Below, one piece after another: positions 8,264 to 16,245 of a DNA stretch of 50,793 nucleotides. The position numbers and the translations under genes are program-made. The notes below the pieces were generated by a model, which did not search any database, had not been told where the DNA came from, and saw only the letters and a list, made by a program, of their open reading frames with translations. Origin of the DNA: Spirochaetales bacterium (GTDB lineage Bacteria > Spirochaetota > Spirochaetia > DSM-2461); assembly GCA_028532905.1 (NCBI GenBank), contig JAQQAM010000084.1, positions 1-50,793 on the forward strand. Reading direction: 5' to 3'. Every line of letters begins with the position of its first letter. Position 1 is the first letter of the stretch.

Positions 8264-9448
8264 TTATTGATCTGTTCTCCTGGGATAACTGTCCAGGCGA
8301 TACCCGAACTCCTGCATCCCGGATCCGCTGATCCCTTTCCCCTTCACTTCAAAAACAGCAAAGGTTTCATTTACCTCAAAACCATCTTCTGCCACAAACC
8401 AGGAGTGACTCCCCTGGCGCGCCTTCACTGCCAGGGTTACCGTCTCTTTCGAGCCCATCAGGCGGAAGACGGTTTCGTAATTCCGGGGGACCGTACCGTC
8501 TTCTCCGATTCGGGTCATATCCGAGGCATAGGAGATGGGTTTAATCCCGTCGGGGCCACCGGCCCAGCCCGATACCAGATGACTGAAGGTACTGCTGTAG
8601 TTGACTGTTGTATAAATTATGGAAGTATAGGATTTTCCATCAATTTTAAGGGGTTCATCCAGGTTGATCAGATTCCAGATATAACGCTTGATATAGAGCC
8701 AGTTTCTCTTGCCCCAGGAGCGGTCCCGGAAGCCTTTCAGGGAAACCTCTACCGGATCGTCCTCTCCGATCCGGACGGAACCGGTTGTGATTCCCCCCTG
8801 CTCAAAACGGTCGGCCCCTTCAGACCTGAGGGTCTCAAAATACTCCCGGCTCCATTTCATCTCGGCCATGGCCATACCAAAGCCCCGGGGATCCCGGTGA
8901 CTGCTCATCAGATAGGCAGGAGATTCGCCTGAAAACAGAAAATCGAGGGCGATTGTATTACCGTCGGGCTCACAGAGTCCCGTCCAGCTGATCCTGAACC
9001 GGTCCTCTCCCAGAGGAGTAAAGCTGACGCCCCCTTTGGAAAGCCCCTCTCTGTCTGCGGGTGAGTCGGTATAAATCTGTTCACGGTTAAAGTAGATTTT
9101 TCCTTTGATATCCAGCCAGAACCAGACTTCTGTGAGAGCTCCGTCATCCCGGAACCCCAGACGGGTCAGGTATCCGATTTCCTGTTGGGCATCAAAACCC
9201 TGAAACACAAAGGAGTCATTGTAGTGTTCAGGGCTCTGGCTTCCGCTGGGATGGATTCTTTTATCCAGAAATGTGAAATCTTCTATTGTTCTGTGATCCG
9301 ATGTACCCCGGCGGATCATAAACGCTGCGGTTCTGTTTTTCAGGCGGGAACCGCCGGCAGGCCGGAGACCGCCGGGATTTCCCTCCGGAAGAAACATAAA
9401 GACGACCAGCAGGATAACAAGGGCTGCACCAATCAATAGAAAGCTCAC
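8264..9448 (-). CDS. Membrane-anchored protein resembling the CrtC/AttH-like (DUF7064/DUF7065) group
   Basis: 394 residues starting at a GTG with GAGG seven bases upstream. Residues 4-20 form one hydrophobic segment (LLIGAALVILLVVFMFL), probably an uncleaved anchor. The rest is beta-rich and contains GFRDRSWGKRNW, similar to the G-x-R-D-x-S-W-G-x-R block seen in lipocalin-like CrtC/AttH-related and DUF7065 proteins; this assignment rests on recall of that motif. Members often sit with lipid or isoprenoid genes, but no such gene is next to it here. It precedes the envelope operon on the same strand but with its own 67-base gap and promoter signals, so co-transcription is uncertain. Confidence 0.55.
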   Translation of the reverse strand: MSFLLIGAALVILLVVFMFLPEGNPGGLRPAGGSRLKNRTAAFMIRRGTSDHRTIEDFTFLDKRIHPSGSQSPEHYNDSFVFQGFDAQQEIGYLTRLGFRDDGALTEVWFWLDIKGKIYFNREQIYTDSPADREGLSKGGVSFTPLGEDRFRISWTGLCEPDGNTIALDFLFSGESPAYLMSSHRDPRGFGMAMAEMKWSREYFETLRSEGADRFEQGGITTGSVRIGEDDPVEVSLKGFRDRSWGKRNWLYIKRYIWNLINLDEPLKIDGKSYTSIIYTTVNYSSTFSHLVSGWAGGPDGIKPISYASDMTRIGEDGTVPRNYETVFRLMGSKETVTLAVKARQGSHSWFVAEDGFEVNETFAVFEVKGKGISGSGMQEFGYRLDSYPRRTDQ

Positions 9449-9522
9449 ATCAATACCTCTTTATTTGCAGATAGTCCCTATAATAAATCATAAATCAATA
9501 ATCAGCTATTCCCTGACAGGGA

Positions 9523-9957
9523 TTACTCCTTCTCTTCTTCAGGGACAACATCATCCGATCTGCCTTCAGAGCCGCCGCAGCAGTCATCACTGTCATGCCA
9601 GCGGGAACGCATTCTGTCTCTGAATTCCTTCTTGAAGTCATCAAAATCCTCACTTTCGTGAAGATGGCGGTGCTGACGGGGGCGTCCTCCTCTGCCCATC
9701 CGGGAAGGATGCATGTGATGCCCTTTGGGACCGCCATGACCGCCGCCTCCCTTGAACAGGAGATGACTGAGAAGGATCAGTCCCCAGGCCTGCCAGTAGC
9801 TGATCAGGGGCAAACCGAATATTTCAGGCATCAGCCAGTTCCACAAAAGCATAAGGACCCAGCCGAAAAGCAGTGCCAGAAGAGCCGCAAAAATCAGCGC
9901 TCCGATTCCAAACAGGATTCCCCATCCCACAGGTTTCATCTTTCTATAGTTCATCAT
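9523..9957 (-). CDS. Small membrane protein with His/Gly-rich tail
   Basis: 144 residues. Two hydrophobic segments (about 12-40 and 48-68) are followed by a His/Gly-rich stretch (71-100, with H74, H80, H81, H83, H96, H98, H100) and an acidic tail containing C126-C127. The His and Cys groups could bind a transition metal, but that is inference. It starts with tandem ATG codons five bases after GGGAGGG and overlaps the preceding 50-codon gene as ATGA. Third gene of the sigma-factor operon; no family recognised. Confidence 0.68.
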   Translation of the reverse strand: MMNYRKMKPVGWGILFGIGALIFAALLALLFGWVLMLLWNWLMPEIFGLPLISYWQAWGLILLSHLLFKGGGGHGGPKGHHMHPSRMGRGGRPRQHRHLHESEDFDDFKKEFRDRMRSRWHDSDDCCGGSEGRSDDVVPEEEKE

Positions 9958-10106
9958 CTATTCCCTCCCGTAATTGTATCCGTATTTATCCAGTGTTCTG
10001 CAAATTCCTGCATCATTCTGCCTGCTCCCCCTGCCATAAAGAGAAGCATCAGAAACACAAGGATTCCCGCTGTTGTTCTTTTTATTCCAGTTTTTTCACG
10101 ATTCAT
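9954..10106 (-). CDS. 50-residue single-pass membrane protein in the sigma-factor operon
   Basis: The ATG at 10104-10106 is preceded by GGAGG at about 10-base spacing and lies inside the end of the ECF sigma gene in another frame; the stop overlaps the next start as ATGA. The product is MNREKTGIKRTT, one hydrophobic helix (residues 12-28, AGILVFLMLLFMAGGAG) and a short polar tail. A frame extension upstream reaches 10265 but lacks a ribosome site and lies wholly inside the sigma gene. Its position directly after an ECF sigma gene, where anti-sigma factors usually lie, makes a minimal membrane partner of the sigma factor conceivable. Confidence 0.62.
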   Translation of the reverse strand: MNREKTGIKRTTAGILVFLMLLFMAGGAGRMMQEFAEHWINTDTITGGNR

Positions 10107-10650
10107 GGTATACAAGTTCCTCCCATACATCCGAGAATTCATCCAGAGCCTCGGCCAGCAGCCGCAGGGCCTCCCGTTTTCGGGACAGCAGAGTCCCCAC
10201 CGGGATGCCCCACTCTTCAGAGAGTTCTCTGAAGGTCTGTCCCTCAAGAGCCTGAGCCACCACAATTCTCCGCAGTTTGTCCGGCAGAGCCTCTATGGCC
10301 AGATCCAGAGCCTCCAGTAGACTGTCCCTGGTAAAACGATCCTCCAGATTCAGATCGGGACTCACCAGAAGGTCTACCAGAGACCTGGATTCCAGGGTTT
10401 CTTTGTCCAGGCTCTGCATCCGGTTCCGGTCCCGCCGTCTGTACCAGTCAATCACCTTGTTGTGGGCCGCCCGGAACAGCCAGGCTTTCTGATCCTCCAC
10501 CGCAGAAAAGCTGTCCAGATTTTTCAGAACAGACTCATAAAGATCCTGCAGGAGATCCCGGGACTCCTGGGAATCTCCGGTTTTACTGAGGAACAGACTG
10601 AGCAGAGGCTCTTCCTGTTTATGTAATAATTCGGCCACCAGTGCGCTCAT
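10096..10650 (-). CDS. ECF-family RNA polymerase sigma factor
   Basis: 184 residues with sigma region 2 at about 17-77 (DLLQDLYESVLKNL, then KAWLFRAAHNKVIDWYRRRDR) and region 4 at about 114-168 (EALPDKLRRIVVAQALEGQT, then the helix-turn-helix FRELSEEWGIPVGTLLSRKR). Regions 1 and 3 are absent, as is usual for the ECF group. It should direct polymerase to a small stress or envelope regulon. It heads a three-gene operon with two small membrane proteins that overlap end to start, which suggests signal input at the membrane. No recognisable anti-sigma domain is encoded nearby. An 11-base inverted repeat lies just upstream. Confidence 0.9.
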   Translation of the reverse strand: MSALVAELLHKQEEPLLSLFLSKTGDSQESRDLLQDLYESVLKNLDSFSAVEDQKAWLFRAAHNKVIDWYRRRDRNRMQSLDKETLESRSLVDLLVSPDLNLEDRFTRDSLLEALDLAIEALPDKLRRIVVAQALEGQTFRELSEEWGIPVGTLLSRKREALRLLAEALDEFSDVWEELVYHES

Positions 10651-10675
10651 AACCCTAAAGACGATTATACTCCGG

Positions 10676-10714
10676 GATTATTTATAATTTTCTGAAAAAG
10701 TTGTATAAATAATC
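10676..10714. repeat. 11-base perfect inverted repeat between sigma-factor gene and ppnP
   Basis: GATTATTTATA (10676-10686) and TATAAATAATC (10704-10714) are exact reverse complements separated by 17 bases. The pair lies 26 bases upstream of the sigma gene start and about 107 upstream of ppnP. It is AT-rich and contains -10-like stretches on both strands. A second pair, AATCAGA (10739-10745) and TCTGATT (10759-10765), could form a hairpin in the ppnP leader. Confidence 0.5.
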
Positions 10715-10820
10715 AACAGGCTTGGTTTCAGGCCTGAAAATCAGAACACAGAGAATCCTCTGATTAAGGGCAGAATGCTAAAAAAAGGAAGCCTCTATCA
10801 GAGGGTACAGGGAGAGGACA

Positions 10821-11132
10821 ATGGCAAGCTTTGAGAATGTAACAGTGGATATTGAAGCCAATATCTATTTTGACGGAAAGGTGACCAGCAGAAAGGTGAC
10901 CTTTGAAGACGGCAGCAGCAAGACTCTGGGAATCATGCTTCCCGGAGAGTATGAGTTCGGAACAGAGGCGAAGGAGCTTATGGAAATCAGCGCCGGGGAA
11001 CTGAGCATACTGATTGCCGGAGATTCACAGTGGCAGGAGATAAAAGGGGGAATGTCCTTCAAGGTGCCCGCCAACTCCTCCTTTAAGCTGAAGGTGAACA
11101 AGGTCACCGACTACTGCTGCTCCTACGGCTGA
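10821..11132 (+). CDS. ppnP: Pyrimidine/purine nucleoside phosphorylase PpnP (YaiE/DUF1255 family)
   Basis: 103 residues matching the whole length of the small cupin-fold PpnP family: FDGKVTSRKVTFEDGSSKTL near the start, GIMLPGEYEFGTEAKELMEI in the middle, and FKVPANSSFKLKVNKVTDYCC at the end. E. coli PpnP splits ribonucleosides into base and ribose-1-phosphate; the same activity is expected here. Cytoplasmic, no signal. A GGGAGAGGA Shine-Dalgarno lies just before the ATG. It stands alone between the divergent sigma operon and the convergent sulfatase operon. Confidence 0.92.
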   Translation: MASFENVTVDIEANIYFDGKVTSRKVTFEDGSSKTLGIMLPGEYEFGTEAKELMEISAGELSILIAGDSQWQEIKGGMSFKVPANSSFKLKVNKVTDYCCSYG

Positions 11133-11210
11133 TCTGTCGAACAGCCAGACGCCCGGGAGTGTCTGATATTGTCCGGCACTGTCGGGCAGAGGGAACTCTG
11201 CATAAAGAAG

Positions 11211-11245
11211 CCCTTCCCGGTAATGGAGGTGAACCGGAAAGGGCC
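11211..11245. terminator. Possible hairpin terminator between ppnP and the sulfatase gene
   Basis: GCCCTTCCCGGT (11211-11222) pairs with ACCGGAAAGGGC (11234-11245) with a single mismatch around an 11-base loop. It lies between two convergent genes. There is no U-run on either side, so a factor-independent terminator is not certain. Confidence 0.35.
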
Positions 11246-11277
11246 TGGGATTTCCTGATAAAGGAGTAACTCTAAGG

Positions 11278-12867
11278 TTATTCGAATTTCTGATTATCCC
11301 CGGGCTTGAGACCCAGTTCTTCTGCATATTCCAGTTTGAAGTAACAGTTATACACATCCCAGCGGGCATCACCGGATAAGGCGGCATACATCTTCTGCCG
11401 GGCTGCATTTGTCAGAGGGGCATCCTTATCGATGACATTTTCCAGACGGCTTTTACTGCCATCCAGGCGGTACAGCTCATCCCGGGATGTGGTTGTGTTG
11501 TAACTGTACAGACCGTAGGTCCCCTTCTCTTCAAATACAAGTCCCACACAGGGATTGGGAACCACATGATTCCAGACATCAAACATGATCCTCTTGTCCC
11601 GGGGACGTTCTTCGGACTTCAGGGTGTCAAAGAAACTGACACCGTCAATCCGCTCATGGATGTCCAGGCCGGCTGCCTCACAGACCGTGGGACAGATATC
11701 CAGCAGGGAGACCGGCGTGTCCGCAACCGTTCCGGGGCTGAGGTTCTTCTCCTTCATCTGCCCGGCTGAGGGCTTCAGGTACAGGGGAACATGCATGGTC
11801 TGGGGATTCAGATAGGCTCCCTTGTCCACACAGCCCTTGTTGCCGTTCATCTCGCCATGGTCCGCGGTGAAGAGAATCATGGTGTTGTCGTACAGGTTCT
11901 GCTCTTTCAGATAATCCAGCAGTCTGCCCAGCTGTCTGTCGAGAATTTCGTACTGCAGCTGGTTGGCCACCAGGTAGTCTGTCAGATCCTCCCGGTTCCG
12001 CATGCCCCAGTTTTTTCTGTAAAGGTCATACACACGGGGGTCATCCGTCTCAGAGGGGAAGCCCGCAGCTTCCCAGGCCAGCCAGCTTTCAGGCAGTTGG
12101 ACTGTTTTCCGAATTTCGGCTTCCCGTTCTTCCCATCCGCCGGGAATGGCAAAGGGCTGGTGGGGTCCGAAGAAATCCAGCTGCATATAAAAGGGGACAT
12201 CCCGATTCTCTCTGGTGTCCAGAGCCGAGATGGTCCGTTCCACCAGATAGGAGGGGTACAGAGCCTCTTCGGGAAAGGGCTTTCCCTTCTGCTCTGCCAG
12301 CCAGCCGCCGTAGGAGTTACCCTTCCGTTCGCCGTCCCAGCTCATTCCCCGGATCTCTTTTTTAAAGGAGAACCGTTCCAGACCCTTGTCTTTCAGAAAC
12401 TGAATATAGAGGTCTTCATTGTACCAGGGGGGAGACCAGCGGTCCCAGGGAGAGCTATTCTCCGAGAAGGCTCTCATAAAATGTTCTGTTCCTACGTGGG
12501 ATTTGCCCACGTGCCGGCAGTGATAACCCATGGACTTGAGATACTCGGGCCAGATGATGTCATCCGAACGGAGGTGAACTGCATGGCCGTCGTGAGACCG
12601 CTCGGAGTTCCCTGTTACATAGGAAAATCGTCCGGTGAGAATGGATGTCCGGGAAGGACCGCATAAGGGGGATGTGGCAAAGGTTCTGGTATAGGAGACC
12701 CCCTCCTCTGCCAGTGATCTCTGACAGGGAGTGTCCATATCCCGGCTGCCGTCATAAAACTCGGGGGGAACCATATCCATGGTCACAAGGAGTATATTGG
12801 GGCGGCCTTCCACACCCTCATGGGAATGGGAGCCCTTGCCGGTTTTGCGGTCAATATAATCGGTCAT
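11278..12867 (-). CDS. Sulfatase (Cys-type, formylglycine-dependent)
   Basis: 529 residues of the type I sulfatase/alkaline-phosphatase superfamily. PNILLVTMD near residue 23 supplies the first metal ligand Asp31. SPLCGPSRTSILTGR carries the CxPSR core in which Cys69 is converted to formylglycine, so a maturase is needed. TADHGEMNG gives further metal ligands. No signal peptide is present, so it probably acts on imported sulfated sugar in the cytoplasm. It is the last gene of a minus-strand operon (binding protein, two permeases, sulfatase), 7 bases after the second permease, which argues that the transporter brings in a sulfated mono- or oligosaccharide. The exact substrate cannot be read. 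Confidence 0.9.
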   Translation of the reverse strand: MTDYIDRKTGKGSHSHEGVEGRPNILLVTMDMVPPEFYDGSRDMDTPCQRSLAEEGVSYTRTFATSPLCGPSRTSILTGRFSYVTGNSERSHDGHAVHLRSDDIIWPEYLKSMGYHCRHVGKSHVGTEHFMRAFSENSSPWDRWSPPWYNEDLYIQFLKDKGLERFSFKKEIRGMSWDGERKGNSYGGWLAEQKGKPFPEEALYPSYLVERTISALDTRENRDVPFYMQLDFFGPHQPFAIPGGWEEREAEIRKTVQLPESWLAWEAAGFPSETDDPRVYDLYRKNWGMRNREDLTDYLVANQLQYEILDRQLGRLLDYLKEQNLYDNTMILFTADHGEMNGNKGCVDKGAYLNPQTMHVPLYLKPSAGQMKEKNLSPGTVADTPVSLLDICPTVCEAAGLDIHERIDGVSFFDTLKSEERPRDKRIMFDVWNHVVPNPCVGLVFEEKGTYGLYSYNTTTSRDELYRLDGSKSRLENVIDKDAPLTNAARQKMYAALSGDARWDVYNCYFKLEYAEELGLKPGDNQKFE

Positions 12868-12874
12868 GGCTGTA

Positions 12875-13711
12875 CTATCCTTTTACGGCACCGGCTGTGA
12901 GACCGGCCACCATATAACGCTGAAATAAAAATATGAGAATAAACATGGGAAGAACACCGCAGACCGAAACAGTTGTCACCCTGCCCCAGTCATAGGAGAC
13001 TTCTCCCAGAAATTTCATGGCAATTCCTGCCGAGAGAGTCCGTTTCTCATCGGTGAGAATAAATGTGATGGCAAACAGAAAATCATCCCAGGCCTGCATA
13101 AAAGTGTAGAGGCCGATGGCCAGAAGTCCCGGTTTGGCCAGGGGCAGAATGATGGAGATAAAAGTCCGGAGCCGGGAGCATCCGTCGATTCGGGCAGCCT
13201 CTTCCAGAGAACGGGAAATATCATCAAAAAAGCCTTTGATCAGAATAACCGAAAAGGGAATGGTGATAGCCGACAGGGAGAGCATCAGGCTCAGCCGTGT
13301 ATTGATCAGCCCCAGGTTTCTGAAAATCATATAGAGAGCCAGAATCAGCCCCACAATGGGAAACATCTGTGTGGAGAGCAGCGCCGTATTCACAAAACGG
13401 CCGAACCGGGTTGAATACCGGGACAGGGAATACCCGGCTAAGGATGCCGCCAGCAGTGTGATCAGTGTGGTTCCGATGGAAACCAGGAAGTTGTTATTCA
13501 GATACAGAACAACCGAGTTATCCTTAAAGATTCCCCCATAGTTTTCCAGTGTGAAATTCCGCGGCAGAAACTGGGGGGGAAATCTGTAAATATCGAGATT
13601 GTTTTTGAATGATGTTACGATCATCCAGTAGATGGGGAACAGAAGGAAAATTCCCAGAACAATGACAACAGCCCGGGCCAGCAGGTCTGCGATGTTGATT
13701 TTGCTTTTCAT
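12875..13711 (-). CDS. CUT1 sugar ABC transporter permease, MalG-like
   Basis: About 278 residues with six hydrophobic segments and the EAA loop EEAARIDGCSRLRTFISIILP, which couples to the ATPase; the end (GLTAGAVKG) is typical of MalG-type subunits. The frame continues upstream to 13762, but the ATG at 13709-13711 has a GGAG and an AGGAGG in front and lies one base after the stop of the other permease, so it is preferred (protein begins MKSKINIADLL). Works with the MalF-like partner. No ATPase gene accompanies it, so a shared MsmK-like ATPase elsewhere must power it. Confidence 0.9.
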   Translation of the reverse strand: MKSKINIADLLARAVVIVLGIFLLFPIYWMIVTSFKNNLDIYRFPPQFLPRNFTLENYGGIFKDNSVVLYLNNNFLVSIGTTLITLLAASLAGYSLSRYSTRFGRFVNTALLSTQMFPIVGLILALYMIFRNLGLINTRLSLMLSLSAITIPFSVILIKGFFDDISRSLEEAARIDGCSRLRTFISIILPLAKPGLLAIGLYTFMQAWDDFLFAITFILTDEKRTLSAGIAMKFLGEVSYDWGRVTTVSVCGVLPMFILIFLFQRYMVAGLTAGAVKG

Positions 13712-13712
13712 A

Positions 13713-14603
13713 TTAATACTCCGCCTCCTTGAAGATTCTGTTGTACAGAAGGGAGAAGGCAATCAAAACAACCATCCAGGAGGCGGCAACCGCGGCCCCT
13801 ACACCGAAGTTAAGGTTCACAAAGGCATTTTTATAGGTGAGGATGGCCAGAGTCTCTGTCCGGTCCATGGGACCGCCGCCGGTCATGGTCCAGAACAGGG
13901 GAAACTGTTTGAAGTTTGTGATGATGGTCACCAGAATACTGGATCGGATGACATTCCTTAAAAAGGGAAGAGTAATATGCCGGAAAGACTGCAGCCAGGA
14001 AGCACCGTCGATATGGGCGGCTTCATACATCTCTGAGGGTATACCCTGCAGTCCTGCCAGGAGCATAATGAACATAAAAGGCAGCTGCCGCCAGATGGCT
14101 GCGACCCCCACAGAGGCCAGGGCCGTATCGGGATTGACCAGAAACCCCATGGGCTCTGAAATAAAATGCAGCTTCATCAGAATAAAATTGACGACTCCGT
14201 ATTCAGCCTGAAACATCCAGGACCAGAGAAGAGCCACTATAACAGTAGGGGTTCCCCAGGGCAGGAGTGTGAGGGTCCGGGTCAGACGCTCCCCGGAAGA
14301 TCCGCGGTTCATAAACAGGGACATGATCAGTCCCATCAGAAAGACCACCAGAACAACTAGTATCATAAACTGAAAGGTTATGGCAAAGGCATTCTGCAGT
14401 TTCCCGGATTCAATAAGGGATCTGTAGTTGTCAAAGTTATTCCATACCAGAGGCATTTTCTTTCTGGTCAGCTTGAAATTGAAAAAGCTGTAGAATACGG
14501 ACTGTACAACAGGAAGGAAAATAAACCCTCCCACAATCAGGATCGAAGGCAGGAGCAGAATGGTCCCGAATACCTTGTCACCGGCTTTACTTTTGAGTGT
14601 CAT
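13713..14603 (-). CDS. CUT1 sugar ABC transporter permease, MalF-like
   Basis: 296 residues, about six transmembrane segments, with the EAA motif YEAAHIDGASWLQSFRHITLP. It pairs with the downstream MalG-like permease. It follows the binding-protein gene after a 67-base gap containing a hairpin terminator or attenuator, so it should be made at a lower level than the binding protein. Only a weak ribosome site (AGAG) precedes the ATG. Confidence 0.9.
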   Translation of the reverse strand: MTLKSKAGDKVFGTILLLPSILIVGGFIFLPVVQSVFYSFFNFKLTRKKMPLVWNNFDNYRSLIESGKLQNAFAITFQFMILVVLVVFLMGLIMSLFMNRGSSGERLTRTLTLLPWGTPTVIVALLWSWMFQAEYGVVNFILMKLHFISEPMGFLVNPDTALASVGVAAIWRQLPFMFIMLLAGLQGIPSEMYEAAHIDGASWLQSFRHITLPFLRNVIRSSILVTIITNFKQFPLFWTMTGGGPMDRTETLAILTYKNAFVNLNFGVGAAVAASWMVVLIAFSLLYNRIFKEAEY

Positions 14604-14628
14604 AAATAAATCTCTGTTTCAATAGGAT

Positions 14629-14661
14629 TAAAACCTGACCGGAACCGGAGTCCCGGACAGG
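14629..14661 (-). terminator. Attenuator between binding-protein and permease genes
   Basis: On the minus strand CCTG-T-CCGG and CCGG-T-CAGG (over 14653-14661 and 14634-14642) pair with one internal T-T mismatch, followed directly by TTTTAAT (over 14627-14633). This is an intrinsic terminator shape inside the operon and probably lets only part of the transcripts reach the permeases. Confidence 0.6.
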
Positions 14662-14670
14662 AATATGAAA

Positions 14671-15948
14671 TTATTTTAGAAGGGTCTTAAGCTCTTTATC
14701 AAGGTTGGCAAGGGCCTGATCGGCAGTCATTCCGCCTACGGTAACAGACTGTGCAGCAGTGGTCATGGCAAGGAATACATTTTCCATCTCAGGATTCTTC
14801 TCAATAGAGCGGATTGTATCCGCATATCCGAGAACAGGAGCAATACCGGGATTGGATTTGTACCCGGGGTTGCCGTCTACCTGATTGGCCTTGGGGAACA
14901 GGAAGGGAGCGATGTCCACATATTTACCCATCTGCTCGGGGCTGGTGGCAAACTTGATAAACTCAGCAGCCGCTTCCTTGTTGGGAGAATCCTCGGCAAC
15001 CAGAAGCATGTGCGCTTCCAGAGAAGATCCGGCAGGAGATCCGGCACCGCTTAAGGGAACAGTCACACCGACGCTTCCCTGAATATCGGGATTGATGGCA
15101 TAGGCGCCGCCGATTCCCCAGAGGGTGTCAAAGTACATTCCCAATCTGCCGATGGCAAAGAGGTTTCTCAGATCTTTCAGTTTAGCCCCTTCGGGATTGT
15201 ATTTGGCAGCATGCATCTCTTTAAGAGCATTCAGAGCCGCCCTGTTGCCTTCATTGATGACATCGATGTTTCCTGAAGCATCTCTGAATCCGCCGCCGTA
15301 GCTGAAGAACATGGAGAGAACGGCACTTCCTGATACAGGAACAGAAGCTGTGGACTGTCCGAGGCCGTATACGGCATTTCCATCTTTGTCTGTCAGAGCA
15401 GAGAGTTTTTCCGCCATCATCATGGCTTCTTCATAGGTTTCGGGAGCTTTGTCTTCCAGGCCGGCTTCAGCAAAAAGAGCCTTGTTATAGAACATGACAA
15501 AGGGGCTGGCGATCCAGGGAACACCGTAGATTTTACCGTCTACTTTCATATCTCCCAGAATGGCAGGGTAAACTTCGGCCAGATATTCGGGTCCGAGCAG
15601 AGCATCCAGCTCGGCAACATAACCGCCGTCAACAAAACTGGAGTACCAGCCCCGTTCACTCTGAATCAGGTCGGGGGACTGTCCGGCATTGGCCATGATC
15701 AGAACCTGTTTCTTAAGCTCACCATAGGGATATCCGGCAAACTCGATTGTAATTCCGGGATTGGCTGCTTCAAAATCGGCTTTCAGAGCCTCAAAATAGT
15801 CGCTGAATCTGTCTTCTCTTACACTCCAGCTGGCGAAGGTCAGGGTCACATCTTTTGCTTCATCTGCAGCAGGGGCGTCCTGCTGTCCTGCAGCGAAGAG
15901 AGAAAAGGTCATGACTGCGAGCAGTACCGGTACCAGGATTTTTTTCAT
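14671..15948 (-). CDS. CUT1 extracellular sugar-binding protein
   Basis: 425 residues, family 1 solute-binding protein of the periplasm. A signal peptide (MKKILVPVLLAVMTFSLFA) is followed by AGQQD with no lipobox Cys, so it is probably not a canonical lipoprotein. LTFASWSVREDRF, a bi-lobed alpha/beta pattern and YGVPWIASPFVMFYNKALF are typical of this family. A strong AAGGAG precedes the ATG. First gene of the sulfatase operon; its promoter carries two LacI-like operator sites. The ligand is inferred to be a sulfated sugar from the downstream sulfatase. Confidence 0.9.
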   Translation of the reverse strand: MKKILVPVLLAVMTFSLFAAGQQDAPAADEAKDVTLTFASWSVREDRFSDYFEALKADFEAANPGITIEFAGYPYGELKKQVLIMANAGQSPDLIQSERGWYSSFVDGGYVAELDALLGPEYLAEVYPAILGDMKVDGKIYGVPWIASPFVMFYNKALFAEAGLEDKAPETYEEAMMMAEKLSALTDKDGNAVYGLGQSTASVPVSGSAVLSMFFSYGGGFRDASGNIDVINEGNRAALNALKEMHAAKYNPEGAKLKDLRNLFAIGRLGMYFDTLWGIGGAYAINPDIQGSVGVTVPLSGAGSPAGSSLEAHMLLVAEDSPNKEAAAEFIKFATSPEQMGKYVDIAPFLFPKANQVDGNPGYKSNPGIAPVLGYADTIRSIEKNPEMENVFLAMTTAAQSVTVGGMTADQALANLDKELKTLLK

Positions 15949-16104
15949 AGATAACTCCTTTTTCTATCAAAGCGTGTATGGGGCTCTGATAATTTCACAG
16001 TTTGGCCAAAGGCCGTTTGGGAATGACGTCCCGGATAAAAACCTATTAAGAGCCGTGGTGATGAAACACAATTTCTCTTTTTGGTATTTTAGTTTTTACC
16101 ACAG

Positions 16105-16149
16105 GATGCATTCGAATACATTTTATGCATACGAATGCATCGTTGTCAA
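16105..16149 (-). promoter_or_regulatory. Strong promoter with two LacI-type operators (sulfatase/ABC operon)
   Basis: On the minus strand TTGACA (over 16144-16149), an 18-base spacer and TAAAAT (over 16120-16125) form a near-consensus promoter. Two 16-base near-palindromes centred on CG, ATGCATACGAATGCAT (16125-16140) and ATGCATTCGAATACAT (16106-16121), lie 19 bases apart; the first fills the spacer and the second covers the -10 and start. The outer arms GATGCATTCG and CGAATGCATC are exact inverted repeats. A central CG is characteristic of LacI-family operators. A repressor bound here would block the promoter. The 297-base gap between the binding protein and the AraC gene holds nothing else clear. 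Confidence 0.7.
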
Positions 16150-16245
16150 GAAGATCTTTTAACACTTTTTTTATTTCAATATTGATGATTTACTATTATT
16201 ATTAACCCTTGTCCATTTTCACACCCGGGAAGGTTTAGGTTTCAA

